Shown one piece after another: positions 53,243-63,503 of a stretch of DNA of 64,000 nt. The notes below the pieces were generated by a model. It saw only the letters and a list, made by a program, of their open reading frames with translations, had not been told where the DNA came from and searched no databases. The stretch's first letter is position 1. Every line of letters begins with the position of its first letter. The stretch is from the NCBI RefSeq assembly GCF_007971025.1, contig NZ_CP042436.1, positions 558,001 through 622,000 on the forward strand, in the 5' to 3' direction. The translations under genes and the position numbers were made by a program. This stretch comes from Mucilaginibacter ginsenosidivorans (lineage in GTDB: Bacteria > Bacteroidota > Bacteroidia > Sphingobacteriales > Sphingobacteriaceae).

Positions 53243-54904
53243 ATGAAACGAAGAAACTTGATTAAAGGAATGGCTGCGGCATTGCCCACGCTATGGTTAT
53301 CACGTGCGATGGGCAATAACATTTTTGAGGAACAACTTCTCAATGAACCGATCGCTTCCGGCCCATTTGAACCTACGTGGGAATCCTTGCAGAAATATCA
53401 AACACCGGAGTGGTTCCGCAATGCTAAGTTTGGTATCTGGGCGCATTGGGGGCCACAATGCCAGCCTGAAGCCGGTGACTGGTACGCAAGAGGAATGTAC
53501 CAGGAAGGTTCATGGCAATATAAAATTCATCTCCAGAAATATGGTCATCCCTCGAAGTTTGGATTTAAGGATGTGATCAATGAATGGAAAGCCGAAAAGT
53601 GGGATCCGGAAGAATTAGTGAGTTTATATAAAAGCGCCGGTGCACAATACTTTATGGCGCTTGCCAATCATCACGACAATTTTGATTTGTATGATAGTAA
53701 ATATCAAAATCAATGGAATGCTACCAAGGTTGGCCCTAAGAAAGACCTAATTGGCGGCTGGGCAAAGGCAGCAAGAAACAATGGGCTTCCATTTGGTGTA
53801 AGTGTTCATGCGTCACATGCATGGCGCTGGTATGAAGTGGCGCAGCGTTCTGATAAATCCGGTCCTTATGAGGGCATTCCTTACGATGGAAAACTTTCAA
53901 AAGCAGACGGGAAAGGGAAATGGTGGGATGGATTAGATCCGCAGGGACTTTATGCACAAAACCATCCGCTGAGTCAGGGCAGTTTAGACGATAACTTTAA
54001 CAGTGACCAATGGGATTGGGGCAATGGCGTATATCCACCCACTAACGCCTACATAGAAAAGTTTTATAACCGCACTATTGAGCTCATCAACAAATACAAC
54101 CCTGATGTGGTTTATTTCGATGATAGTCAACTCCCGCTTTGGCCGGTTAGTGACGCAGGTTTGCGCATTGCTGCTCATTTTTATAATAAGAGCATTAAGG
54201 AACATGGGGACTTGCGGGTAGTCCTTAATGGGAAAAAGTTAAACGAAAGTCAGCGCAAAGCGATGGTTTGGGATATTGAAAGAGGACAAGCTAACGAAAT
54301 TCAACCCCTGCCATGGCAAACCGACACTTGTATTGGTGGCTGGCATTATGACCGCGCATTATATGAACGCGATGGGTACAAATCGGCAAAAACAATAGTT
54401 CAAACCTTGGTTGATATCGTAAGCAAAAATGGGAACCTTATGCTCAACATCCCGGTCCGCGGCGATGGCACCATTGATGAAAAAGAGCGAAAGATTATTG
54501 AAGAGATCGGCCGGTGGATGAAAGCAAACAGCGAAAGCATTTATGCTACCAGGCCATGGAAAGCGTTTGGTGAGGGCCCTGCGCAGGAAGAAGCCGCAAA
54601 ACTGAGCGAGCAAGGTTTCAATGAAGGAAAGGGAAAAGAGTTTACCTACCAGGATATTCGCTTCGCAATGAAAAGCGATGTGGTTTATGCAACGGCAATG
54701 GGCTGGCCTGAAGATGGAAAGCTGGTTATAAAAAGTTTGGCGAAGACCAGCGAACACTTTCGAAGGGAGATTCAAAAAATAGAATGGTTGCCAACCAGGC
54801 AGTCTTTGAGTTTCGAGAGAACTGAAAATGGGCTGGTGGTTTCCCTCCCTGAAAGGGGCGCTGATGAATTGACCTATGCTAATGTGATAAAGATTTTTTC
54901 ATAA
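53243..54904 (+). CDS. GH29 alpha-L-fucosidase, Tat-type leader
   Basis: A 553-residue GH29 enzyme. MKRRNLIKGMAAALPTLWLS is a twin-arginine-like leader, suggesting folded export. The barrel (about 50-470) includes FGIWAHWGPQC, MALANHHDNFDLYDS and the nucleophile Asp293 in VVYFDDSQ; the C-terminus (about 480-553) is a beta domain. ATG at 53243 is preferred over an in-frame ATG at 53105 that overlaps the mutarotase. Diverged from fucosidase 1, so the two may cleave different linkages. Confidence 0.92.
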   Translation: MKRRNLIKGMAAALPTLWLSRAMGNNIFEEQLLNEPIASGPFEPTWESLQKYQTPEWFRNAKFGIWAHWGPQCQPEAGDWYARGMYQEGSWQYKIHLQKYGHPSKFGFKDVINEWKAEKWDPEELVSLYKSAGAQYFMALANHHDNFDLYDSKYQNQWNATKVGPKKDLIGGWAKAARNNGLPFGVSVHASHAWRWYEVAQRSDKSGPYEGIPYDGKLSKADGKGKWWDGLDPQGLYAQNHPLSQGSLDDNFNSDQWDWGNGVYPPTNAYIEKFYNRTIELINKYNPDVVYFDDSQLPLWPVSDAGLRIAAHFYNKSIKEHGDLRVVLNGKKLNESQRKAMVWDIERGQANEIQPLPWQTDTCIGGWHYDRALYERDGYKSAKTIVQTLVDIVSKNGNLMLNIPVRGDGTIDEKERKIIEEIGRWMKANSESIYATRPWKAFGEGPAQEEAAKLSEQGFNEGKGKEFTYQDIRFAMKSDVVYATAMGWPEDGKLVIKSLAKTSEHFRREIQKIEWLPTRQSLSFERTENGLVVSLPERGADELTYANVIKIFS

Positions 54905-54930
54905 GGCATTTTAAAGCACAATTTAGACAC

Positions 54931-54970
54931 AAAAAGCGTCTGCATATTTAAGTGTGCAGACGCTTTTTTT
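54931..54970. terminator. Bidirectional terminator at the end of the fucose operon
   Basis: AAAAAGCGTCTGCA (54931-54944) pairs perfectly with TGCAGACGCTTTTT (54955-54968), loop 10 nt, with T runs on both strands. Confidence 0.9.
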
Positions 54971-55058
54971 ATATCGTACTAATTTGTCCATGGCCTGATT
55001 CTGGTCGCACAAACAAGCCCGCTCCGAATCTCACCTCGTCGCGGGCACATTAAATCAA

Positions 55059-55161
55059 CTAATTTGTGATCTTTATTATTTGGATATTATCAACTGCTGT
55101 TTTAAAATTGGTGCTTGCGTATACGCAATTTTCGCTATATAACATTGCAAGTTTAAAGCCC
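55059..55161 (-). pseudogene. Out-of-frame C-terminal remnant behind the GH5 gene
   Basis: One frame off the GH5 stop, the minus strand reads about 32 codons FKLAMLYSENCVYAST-NFKTAVDNIQIIKITN before a TAG at 55059-55061. The VDNIQIIKI ending looks like the last strand of a jelly-roll glycan-binding domain (compare FDNLRVVKI at the end of the surface glycan-binding protein in this locus). Likely the tail of a lost gene. Confidence 0.35.
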
Positions 55162-56658
55162 TGCACCTTTTTTCAGCGAATCCAATGTTCGTTGGTTTTC
55201 GACCGTGTTATTTTGGCGATTGAAGGCATCGCTGCCCCATATAAACGGCAGCACACCATTTGCCTTTGCTTGTTTGGTCACATAACTATAGAAATGCATC
55301 TGGGAATTAACTGACAATAGGGAGTCCGCCGGATATCCTGTTAATTTGTCAGCGTGATACGAAGTACCGTATTCGCCCATAATCATTGGTATTCCCTTTG
55401 AGATAAAGTTCGCTTTGGCAGTTTTGAATATAGAATCTACATAACGCTCTTCATTATAAGTCGAGTTGCGGTCAAGAAAGAGCGGGTTGGTCGTATGAAA
55501 GTTGGCCCCCCAGAAATAGGCTTCTTTTCCCCAGCTCGCGTCAGCAGATAATATACAAAAGTTGGGAGGAGTATAATAATGAAACTCGATTATCATTTTA
55601 TTCGCCGCCTTATCAGTTGGCAATTGAGCCACCTTGTACTCGTTACCTGGCTTAAGGTATTGGTTAGCCAGGTCGAGTGATGTAGAGGGTGCCTGAATAA
55701 TCAAAGAACGATAACTGTTCTTTCCGCCGGTGCTACGCACAGCATTTATAAATGTTTGATGATAACGCATCAAAGTTCTTGTCGTTGGCACATCGGTAGC
55801 ATTAGGTTCGTTGGCGCTGGCAAACGTCAAATGCTCGTCAAAATCGCGCAATGTAGTGGCTATTTGTTCCCAAAATGCTTTTTGCTTGGCATTAATGGTA
55901 TCCTGCTTCGCGCCTGTGGCGGTGCAATCCAGCCAGCCATCATCGTAGTGGATATTAACCATCACATACATGTTATCATTAAAGCAATATTGCACTACCT
56001 GTTTTACCCGGTCAAGCCAGGCCGGATCTATCTGTGCTGTAGCCCGGTTGATCAAATGTGAATTGTCATACTGAATTGGGATTCGAACTGCGTTCATCCC
56101 GCTTTGTTTTATTAAATCGATCAGTTGCTGGGTAATTACCGGGTTTCCCCATCCGGTCTCTCCGTTCGGAGCTTCCATGGTGTTATAAATATTATATCCC
56201 ATTGTGATATTTGATGTCAGCTGCGTAGCGGTGCTCGACATGCCGGCTGCATCTGGCGCCGGAGCCGATGTATTGTACGACGGATAAATATTTGCATCCT
56301 GTAACACTGTGATCCGCCTGCTTTGACCGTTAGTTGAGTTCAGGTTCAAAAGCACAGAACGGCTTACACCGGACGAATTTCCTGTTGCTGTTAAATTAAT
56401 AGTTGCAGCCCCGCTGTTACCCGATATTTGGCTTAAATGCAGCCATCCGATACCCGTCGTATCAACCTTCCATGCGGCATTGGTGGTAAATTTCAAAGCT
56501 ACTGTTCCGCCGCTTTCGGGGATAGTGTCTGTTAAATTGGCAAGTTCGAGCCGCGGGGTTGCTGATTCAGTTTTTTTACATGAAGCAGCAACCAAACCCA
56601 CGAAAAAAATCGCAGCGATTTTATATATCGTCCCGGTGTTTTTTATCATTTTTTTCAT
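55153..56658 (-). CDS. BACON-GH5_4 endo-beta-glucanase/xyloglucanase lipoprotein
   Basis: A 501-residue surface lipoprotein (lipobox AASC, Cys27). A BACON domain (about 36-122, TIPESGGTVALKFTTNAAWKV is split over its start) precedes a GH5 barrel (about 140-500) with NGETGWGNPVIT, VNIHYDDGWL, acid/base Glu284 in ASANEPN and nucleophile Glu429 in MGEYG. The ETxWGNP and NIHxDxGWL motifs fit subfamily 4, the same architecture as the Bacteroides ovatus xyloglucanase BoGH5A. Probably makes the first cut in xyloglucan or a related beta-glucan at the cell surface. Confidence 0.9.
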   Translation of the reverse strand: MKKMIKNTGTIYKIAAIFFVGLVAASCKKTESATPRLELANLTDTIPESGGTVALKFTTNAAWKVDTTGIGWLHLSQISGNSGAATINLTATGNSSGVSRSVLLNLNSTNGQSRRITVLQDANIYPSYNTSAPAPDAAGMSSTATQLTSNITMGYNIYNTMEAPNGETGWGNPVITQQLIDLIKQSGMNAVRIPIQYDNSHLINRATAQIDPAWLDRVKQVVQYCFNDNMYVMVNIHYDDGWLDCTATGAKQDTINAKQKAFWEQIATTLRDFDEHLTFASANEPNATDVPTTRTLMRYHQTFINAVRSTGGKNSYRSLIIQAPSTSLDLANQYLKPGNEYKVAQLPTDKAANKMIIEFHYYTPPNFCILSADASWGKEAYFWGANFHTTNPLFLDRNSTYNEERYVDSIFKTAKANFISKGIPMIMGEYGTSYHADKLTGYPADSLLSVNSQMHFYSYVTKQAKANGVLPFIWGSDAFNRQNNTVENQRTLDSLKKGAGL

Positions 56659-56704
56659 ATTATTTTGGTCAAAAAGCCCACAGCATTACGCTGAGGGCCT
56701 TTAA

Positions 56705-58231
56705 TTATTTAATTTTTACAACTCTAAGATTATCAAAAGCAGCATAAAAGCCCGTAGTCGTGGCCGTTTTGCCGTAGTTATGAATATATACCGTACATGA
56801 AGTATTGCCCGTCGGTCCCGTCAGATCAGCAATTTTGGATATGGCAGCACCTTCACCGTCGCCGAGCGTAGGATCAGTGGCTTTAAACGCTGACAAAGGA
56901 ATAGTTACTGTTACCCAGCGTTTTGTAGTGTACGCCGTAGTCTTAGTGGCGGTTACTTGCCATGGCTCCCATCGGCATATATAACTGCCAAACCCGCCTT
57001 GTATGTCGATAGTACCGCCATTCCAGGATTGAGGAACACTTACCTCAAATTTAAATGCCCAGTTGGCCGGCGAATCACCAAGATTGGCAACCGGCACCCA
57101 TTGCGCTGCATTCATCAGTATAGCATAATTGGAATAGGTGTTTCCTTCGCCACTCGCCAGGCTGCCGGTTTTTAATACCATATACAGGCTTGAATTGCCC
57201 GGAAAATCAGGGCTGTAAGGTGGCCATCCCGAACTTGGGTCACCGCTGGTAATGTTGGCCCCACCCCACCACTGCCAGTTGAAATTTCCACTCCATTCCC
57301 AGTTTGATATCGAGCCTGTCGCTATATCATTCACATTGTACACAGTTGTTGCTGTACCGAATTTTGTAGTAACCGACACGGGGCCCCCTTGTGTAAGCGC
57401 AGGTAAAACCAAACCAACAGAGCTTCCGTCATTGGATGAGGTGAACGAGTTAACTGCGGTACCCGCAAAAGAAAAAGACTGGATGTTCTTGAGATAAGTG
57501 CCATACACATAAACCGAGTCCCCAGGATTAGCATTTTCATTGGAAATACTAATTATAGTTGGCGTTGCCACTATTTTAAAATTAACCGTACCAGTCTTTG
57601 TTGTTACTACCACCTGGTCGGTGGGCGTTTGCGCGGGCATAAGGAAGCCAATAGAAGTTCCGTCAGCGCTTGGTTTAAACGATGTTATCGGAGTTCCCCC
57701 GTACGAAAAACCGTGAACTAAAACTAAGTTACTCCCATAAATATGAACAGAATCACCCGGGTTAGCGAATACATTGGAAATAGCGGTAATAGTTGGGGCG
57801 GCCGGGCCCAATTTAAACGAGAATGATGTTGATCCTCCTGTTGTTCTATAGCTCAGGGTATAAAGCTTAGTGGTATCGATGGAGGAAAACATAATGGCGG
57901 GTATTTGCACTACTGCACTGTTCGGTGCAAATAAAGCCGGGTTAAAACTTGCCGTTACACCATCGAATTCTATATGCGTTGCATTTTGCAAGTTCTGCCC
58001 AATTATAACCACGTATTTTCCTGTTCCTCCGGACAAAGCAGGATCAGTTTGAGGATTACCGGTACTTAGAAGACTATCCTTAGGTGACGGATTATACATT
58101 CTTACGCTTGTAATAACCGGGGCAAGACCGCTGCCGGCGTTCTTTTTACAAGCAGGGATCAAAGCCGCCATCGCAAGGAGGAACGGCAATAAACACAAGC
58201 GGATAAATAATTTCTTTTTCATGATGAACAT
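56705..58231 (-). CDS. Surface glycan-binding protein with IPT repeats (SGBP-B type)
   Basis: A 508-residue lipoprotein (IPAC, Cys28). Three IPT/TIG immunoglobulin-like repeats (about 37-140, 143-222, 224-302) act as a stalk, two with the repeated NANPGDSV(H/Y)(I/V)YG segment, and a C-terminal beta-sandwich (about 305-508; NWEWSGNFNWQWWGG, aromatic-rich) binds glycan. Same layout as SGBP-B of xyloglucan loci. Start could also be the ATG at 58222. Encoded between SusD and the GH5 enzyme. Confidence 0.9.
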   Translation of the reverse strand: MFIMKKKLFIRLCLLPFLLAMAALIPACKKNAGSGLAPVITSVRMYNPSPKDSLLSTGNPQTDPALSGGTGKYVVIIGQNLQNATHIEFDGVTASFNPALFAPNSAVVQIPAIMFSSIDTTKLYTLSYRTTGGSTSFSFKLGPAAPTITAISNVFANPGDSVHIYGSNLVLVHGFSYGGTPITSFKPSADGTSIGFLMPAQTPTDQVVVTTKTGTVNFKIVATPTIISISNENANPGDSVYVYGTYLKNIQSFSFAGTAVNSFTSSNDGSSVGLVLPALTQGGPVSVTTKFGTATTVYNVNDIATGSISNWEWSGNFNWQWWGGANITSGDPSSGWPPYSPDFPGNSSLYMVLKTGSLASGEGNTYSNYAILMNAAQWVPVANLGDSPANWAFKFEVSVPQSWNGGTIDIQGGFGSYICRWEPWQVTATKTTAYTTKRWVTVTIPLSAFKATDPTLGDGEGAAISKIADLTGPTGNTSCTVYIHNYGKTATTTGFYAAFDNLRVVKIK

Positions 58232-58243
58232 CTGCTAAATATT

Positions 58244-59821
58244 TTACTTATAATAAGGAACTGGTGGCTGAGCCAACTTTGGATCGGTAGTTACTTCGGC
58301 TGCCGGAATTGGCAGTGTAAATGAACTGATGGTGGCCGGGAGTGTTGGTACCGCAGTAGTAGTATCCCGTTTGGCTATGCGCGTTTTAGGATCATAAGTA
58401 AAGGTGTACCGCTTCTGCGTATTAAGAAGATTGACAGCTTTGTCGGCCTGATAATAAGAAAGCCTTACCAGGTCAATCCAGTATTGTCCTTCAAAAGCCA
58501 ATTCAACTCGTCTTTCCCGAAGAATAGTGTCAGCACTCAGCATCGGAGCGGGATCGACGCCCGCCCTGGCGCGTACCTTGTTAAAGTACGTCAGGGCATC
58601 GCCATCAGTTGTCGTCGCACTATTGCCCAGGATAGCTTCGGCATATACCAGGTATACATCGGCCAGCCTCAGCATAGAAAAGTGCTCAGGCGAAGACCAA
58701 ATCGTCATTGTTGGCGAGTTGTTATCTTTTTCATTGCCCACAATGTGCTTTTTCATACATATTCCGGTTGCAGTATAGCCACCATCCGCAGCATCCAATT
58801 CTGAATAATGATCTCCGGTCAGCATAATAGTGGCCTTACGACGTACCGTGTCCTTCTCAGCGTACATCTGGTACAAATCATAGGTGGGCTGTAAGGTCTG
58901 CCATCCGCCGCTCTTTTGAGCATTTATCGTGGCAGAGGGCGAATAATAAGTCGGTAAAACGTTGCCAAATCCATAACCCACACCCGGTGCCCATTGAAGG
59001 GCAAATAATGATTCCGGGTTATCGTTATTTTGTGTCTTGAAAAGATCATAATAACTGTGGAACAACTCTAATCCGCTATTTTTACACACATTGCCTGCAT
59101 ACTTTTTTGCGCTGTCAAGCAATGCCTGATCGCGTGATCCATTTTGTCCCAGGCCCGCCATTGTTAAATATACTTTGCCCAGCATCCCTTGTGCCGACCA
59201 AGTGGTTACCCGGCCAGGCTGATCTGTAGCCGGGAGATTCTGCGCTGCAAAAGTCAGGTCTTTGGTTATGAATTTATAAACGTCCGCAACCGTGTTACGA
59301 TTAAGCAAGGGGTCATTTACCAACTTCGTGTTATCCTCAACAATGGGAACGGCGCCCCAGTAAACCGCCAAATGATAATAAGCTACTGCGCGAATAAACC
59401 TTGCTTCCGCAAGGGCCTGATTTTTATTGACGGCCGGTATAGCAGCGGACGATTGTTTATTGATGGCGTTGATAACCATATTGCATTGCCCTATGACATT
59501 ATACAGGCCTGTCCAACCGCTTGACACGAGGCCATTCTGCCCCGTGATCGTGCGTGTATAAAGCTGCATTAAATCGCCATAATATGTGTAAAAGGCAGTT
59601 CCCGGCAAGCCATCGCCAAATAGTAACCATGGCTGTTGAAATTGCCACCATGGGGCGCCACCATACAGGTTAGCGGTAGCCAGCCGTAAATCGGCAGGCG
59701 CTTGATAAAAATTATTAGAGCTGATTTGTGATGTCGACGGACGGTCGAGGAAACTTTTTTTGCACCCGGCAATGGCCGCGCCAAATGCTAAAATAATCAC
59801 AATTTTATTGATCGGTTTCAT
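58244..59821 (-). CDS. SusD/RagB glycan-binding lipoprotein
   Basis: A 525-residue classical SusD: lipobox IAGC (Cys20), N-terminal TPR-containing domain (about 25-330; RFIRAVAYYHLAVYWGAVPIVEDNT) and RagB/SusD C-terminal domain (LRLADVYLVYAEAILG, RRVELAFEGQYWIDLVRLS). Forms a lid on the SusC channel encoded upstream. 12-bp gap to the glycan-binding protein. Confidence 0.95.
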   Translation of the reverse strand: MKPINKIVIILAFGAAIAGCKKSFLDRPSTSQISSNNFYQAPADLRLATANLYGGAPWWQFQQPWLLFGDGLPGTAFYTYYGDLMQLYTRTITGQNGLVSSGWTGLYNVIGQCNMVINAINKQSSAAIPAVNKNQALAEARFIRAVAYYHLAVYWGAVPIVEDNTKLVNDPLLNRNTVADVYKFITKDLTFAAQNLPATDQPGRVTTWSAQGMLGKVYLTMAGLGQNGSRDQALLDSAKKYAGNVCKNSGLELFHSYYDLFKTQNNDNPESLFALQWAPGVGYGFGNVLPTYYSPSATINAQKSGGWQTLQPTYDLYQMYAEKDTVRRKATIMLTGDHYSELDAADGGYTATGICMKKHIVGNEKDNNSPTMTIWSSPEHFSMLRLADVYLVYAEAILGNSATTTDGDALTYFNKVRARAGVDPAPMLSADTILRERRVELAFEGQYWIDLVRLSYYQADKAVNLLNTQKRYTFTYDPKTRIAKRDTTTAVPTLPATISSFTLPIPAAEVTTDPKLAQPPVPYYK

Positions 59822-59848
59822 AAATATCCTTTTGAATTAGTGATCGTT

Positions 59849-62800
59849 TTATTTGTTAAAGGTGATGTTTGCACCAATCGTGTATACCCGGGGCTGCGGA
59901 TAGTAACCGCCGTCCCAACCTGCCTGAAGTGGGTTCCAAGAACCAATTTCAGGGTCCATACCCACATATTTTGTTATGGTAAATACATTGGTAACTGTAG
60001 CATATACCCGGATTGAATGCACGTATATTTTTGATAAGATATTTTCCGGCAGGTGATAACCTAGGGTGATGTTCTTACATTTCAGGAATGAACCATCCTG
60101 TATATACAGGTTAGATGAACGAGTGTTATCGTTGGTGACATCATTTCTCAGGCTGAAGATTGTTGTCTTTGGGTTAATGACATACACATTGTTTATATCA
60201 GATGCCGAGCCATTGGGGTCGACTAGACCTAAACGCGCGTAACCTAAGGTGGATGAAAAATAGGCGGTGCTGGCTATCGGGTTGGTTTGCTGGATAGACA
60301 TCTGATTGAATATCTTATTGCCGTAATCGCCGCTAAAGAAAATATTCAGATCAAAATTTTTGTAGAAAAATGAGTTGCTGATACCATATTGAAATTTCGG
60401 GATCGGCGAACCTAAAAACGTTTGGTCCCTTGAATCGATAATACCATCGCCGTTCAAGTCTTTAAACATGCGGTCGCCGTACCAGATACCCCCGCCTGCG
60501 GAAGAAATTGGATATGGTTTACCGGATTGATCAACAGGTAATGCGTGTGTTTGAAAATCCTGCGGTTTTGCAAACACGCCATCGAAAATATAACCATAGA
60601 ATTCACCGATGGGCTGGCCTACCACTGTTTTTTCAACGATTTCGTTGTTGGTATAAGATTTTTGGGTTAAGCTGGCATCGGCCCCCCCGTTGCCTAAACT
60701 GAGCACTTTATTAACGTTTCGGGATATGGTAAATCCACTTTTCCAGGTGAAATTCTTACTGGCAATATTTGTAGAACTGATCTGCAGGTCAAACCCAGTA
60801 TTACGCATAGAACCTACATTGGCATAAGGTGCCGCCATGGACCCTGGAGAAAAACCGGTGGACGAACCTGAATACATCGGAAGCGGTTCCGCTAACAAAA
60901 GTCCCTTTGTCTCGCGGTCATAAACATCTAACGAAAAACTTAGGCGTCCATTAAAAAACGTACCATCAAGCCCGGCATCGTAATAATCTGTTTTTTCCCA
61001 GGTCACATTAGGGTTAGGCAAATTGCTTTGGAACTGCGCTATCCCCGACAAACCATTAGCCTCTGTTGTAAGCTGCGTCACATAAGTATTGCCTGGTATG
61101 TTTTGGTTGTTGGTAAGCCCGTACCCGATTCTTAATTTCAATTCATTGATAGCTTTTACATTTCTTAGAAGTGCTTCGTTATTGATCTTCCAGGCAAATG
61201 CGCCTGAATAAGTGATACTCCAGCGATTATTTGCCGGAAAGCTTGAAGAACCATCGTCGCGTATGTTACCAGTGATCAGGTATTTATCAGCCCAGGAAAA
61301 ATTGACACGGCCGAAATAGGATTCCAATGAACTACCAGGTCCATAACTACCTGAGTTTGTAGCCGAGGTCGGATCGCCGGCACTAATCGCCTGTACATTG
61401 TTCGAAGGGAAATTTGTTCGGCCGGCGCCAACATTTTCGGACCAGCTCGACTGCGATTCATGCCCTGCTAAAACATTCAGATTAAATTTTTTGAAAGAAT
61501 GATTGTAGGTTAAAAAGTTGCGCAATACCGTATAAATGTTTTGCGAACTATTTGAGCTGCCACTATTGACACCATTAATAACTTTGCCAAAAGTGTAGGT
61601 GGGCGTAAAATTATCCGCTGTGCCAAAGTCGAAATTACCCGATACTTCGGTCCGGAATGACAAGTCTTTGGTAAATTGAATTTCGGCATAGGCGTTGCCG
61701 AACGCTTGGTTTCTCGTTGCAACGTTTGTTGAAAGTTGGGCGATGGCCACTGGATTTACAATGCCCGGCACCCAACCATCTGTGGTTGTCACCCCGCCCC
61801 ACGAGCCATCCGGGTTCCGTACGGGAACATCGGGCGTCAGGCTTAGCGCCGAGCTTATTATACCATCAGCGGAAGTATTTTGGTTTTGATTAATGTGTGC
61901 CAATTGAAGGCTGGTTCCCACTTTTAGCCATTTAGTGGTTTTATTGTCCAGGTTTAGCCGAACAGAGTATCTTTTGAAATCAGACCCAAGCGCTATCCCT
62001 TGCTGATCGAAATAAGAGCCCGCGAGTAAATATTGGGTTTTGTCATCACCACCGCTTACGGTTACAGTGTGGCTATTCATCGGCGCTCTTCGAAATAATT
62101 CACTTTGCCAATCGGTGCCCGCACCTAAATATTGCGGATTGGCAAACTCAGGCCTTGCACCAAAGCCCCAAACCACCGCCCGGGCATCCATGAAGGTAGC
62201 ATACTGCTGCAGGTTCATAGTAGGGAGTTTCTTTGGTATTTCCTGGTCACCGGCATAGAAATCGTAGCTTACTGTTGGCGCGCCGGCCTTGCCTCTTTTT
62301 GTAGTGATCACAACAACTCCATTGGTGGCCTGCGAACCATATATCGCGGTCGCCGATGCATCTTTCAAAACATCTATCGATTCTATATCAGCAGGATTGA
62401 TAGCATTTAACGGGTTACCGCCATTGCCAGGGTCGCTGACAGGAGGGATAATAACGCCGTCTATTACATATAATGGCGAGTTAGAACCTGTTATTGATGA
62501 TATACCACGTATTTGAATAGATACTCCACCACCCGGCTGACCCGATATTTGCTGCACCACAACACCTGCAACTTTTCCTTGCAGAGCCTGATCAAAAGTA
62601 GTTGGTAGCGTCTGGCGCAGATCGTCTCCCTTTATCGAACTTATAGATCCTGTAACATCTTTTCTTTTTGTTTTGGCGTAACCTGTAACTACCACCTCAT
62701 TTAAGCTGGTATTTGTGAAAACTAGTTTTACATTAATACTATTATTGTTTTTAACAGGTATTTCCTGCGTCGCATAACTCAGAAAACTGAACAGCAGCAC

Positions 62801-63028
62801 ATCAGTGGGTTTTGCGTTAATAGCATAGTCGCCGTTAACGTCACTTACTGTGGCTACCCGGGTTCCTTTTACTTTTACAGTTGCTCCTGGTACCGGGCGG
62901 CCGTCGTCCGCTGCAGTTATCTTACCGGTAATACGTTGAGTCTGTGCATAACCTGAAGAACAAATAAACATTGTCAAGATTATGAGACAGAACCCGGATC
63001 TGATCTTTCGCGCTGATTGTCGTCTCAT
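59849..63028 (-). CDS. SusC/RagA TonB-dependent outer-membrane transporter (glycan locus)
   Basis: A 1059-residue transporter: signal peptide 1-29, carboxypeptidase-regulatory-like domain (about 32-112, RPVPGATVKVKGTR), plug with NEVVVTGYAKTKRKDVTGS and DVLKDASATAIYGSQATNGVV (split), then the beta barrel. First gene of the glycan operon (susC-susD-sgbp-GH5), each gap under 50 bp. Energised by TonB to import oligosaccharides cut at the surface. Confidence 0.95.
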   Translation of the reverse strand: MRRQSARKIRSGFCLIILTMFICSSGYAQTQRITGKITAADDGRPVPGATVKVKGTRVATVSDVNGDYAINAKPTDVLLFSFLSYATQEIPVKNNNSINVKLVFTNTSLNEVVVTGYAKTKRKDVTGSISSIKGDDLRQTLPTTFDQALQGKVAGVVVQQISGQPGGGVSIQIRGISSITGSNSPLYVIDGVIIPPVSDPGNGGNPLNAINPADIESIDVLKDASATAIYGSQATNGVVVITTKRGKAGAPTVSYDFYAGDQEIPKKLPTMNLQQYATFMDARAVVWGFGARPEFANPQYLGAGTDWQSELFRRAPMNSHTVTVSGGDDKTQYLLAGSYFDQQGIALGSDFKRYSVRLNLDNKTTKWLKVGTSLQLAHINQNQNTSADGIISSALSLTPDVPVRNPDGSWGGVTTTDGWVPGIVNPVAIAQLSTNVATRNQAFGNAYAEIQFTKDLSFRTEVSGNFDFGTADNFTPTYTFGKVINGVNSGSSNSSQNIYTVLRNFLTYNHSFKKFNLNVLAGHESQSSWSENVGAGRTNFPSNNVQAISAGDPTSATNSGSYGPGSSLESYFGRVNFSWADKYLITGNIRDDGSSSFPANNRWSITYSGAFAWKINNEALLRNVKAINELKLRIGYGLTNNQNIPGNTYVTQLTTEANGLSGIAQFQSNLPNPNVTWEKTDYYDAGLDGTFFNGRLSFSLDVYDRETKGLLLAEPLPMYSGSSTGFSPGSMAAPYANVGSMRNTGFDLQISSTNIASKNFTWKSGFTISRNVNKVLSLGNGGADASLTQKSYTNNEIVEKTVVGQPIGEFYGYIFDGVFAKPQDFQTHALPVDQSGKPYPISSAGGGIWYGDRMFKDLNGDGIIDSRDQTFLGSPIPKFQYGISNSFFYKNFDLNIFFSGDYGNKIFNQMSIQQTNPIASTAYFSSTLGYARLGLVDPNGSASDINNVYVINPKTTIFSLRNDVTNDNTRSSNLYIQDGSFLKCKNITLGYHLPENILSKIYVHSIRVYATVTNVFTITKYVGMDPEIGSWNPLQAGWDGGYYPQPRVYTIGANITFNK

Positions 63029-63503
63029 CTTTTAATTAATTAGGGTGGTAGTAAAAATTGGTTTCATAATTATTGGTTTAATCTTAGTTTCTATTATTGC
63101 TCTTGACGATCACGCCATAATTTCGTTGGATACTTGGTGCGTATTCTGAGAAATTATGCCCGATGAAAAGGGGCACTGAGCCTTAAAAAATCAGATAAAA
63201 ATTATTGGTTTATATGGGGTACAGGATTCAGTATACTAGCCAACTGAACATCAGGCTATTGAAACCTAGTTTCCAAAAGATGAAGCTATTGTAGCTGATG
63301 GAGAAGAAATCGCAGAGTTGATAATGATAATCGTACAAATGTTAATCAAGTCTTAACAATCTGAATATCAATTACTTAAAATAAAATACCAAGATAATAT
63401 AAGCACAAAAGAGCGAAGGTTGATAGCATAAATGATAACATGGCAGAAAAAGGGGACATATTTTCAACGCCAGCCGCTTTGGTTTGGGGTAAGTTATTAC
63501 AGG
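63029..63503. other. Regulatory spacer between the HTCS regulator and susC
   Basis: No gene seen. It contains an exact 13-bp direct repeat AATTATTGGTTTA (63068-63080 and 63200-63212) and a 9-bp inverted repeat CATAATTTC/GAAATTATG (63116-63124, 63150-63158). Either could be the binding site of the hybrid regulator that precedes the operon. No clear TAnnTTTG was found on the minus strand. Confidence 0.4.
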
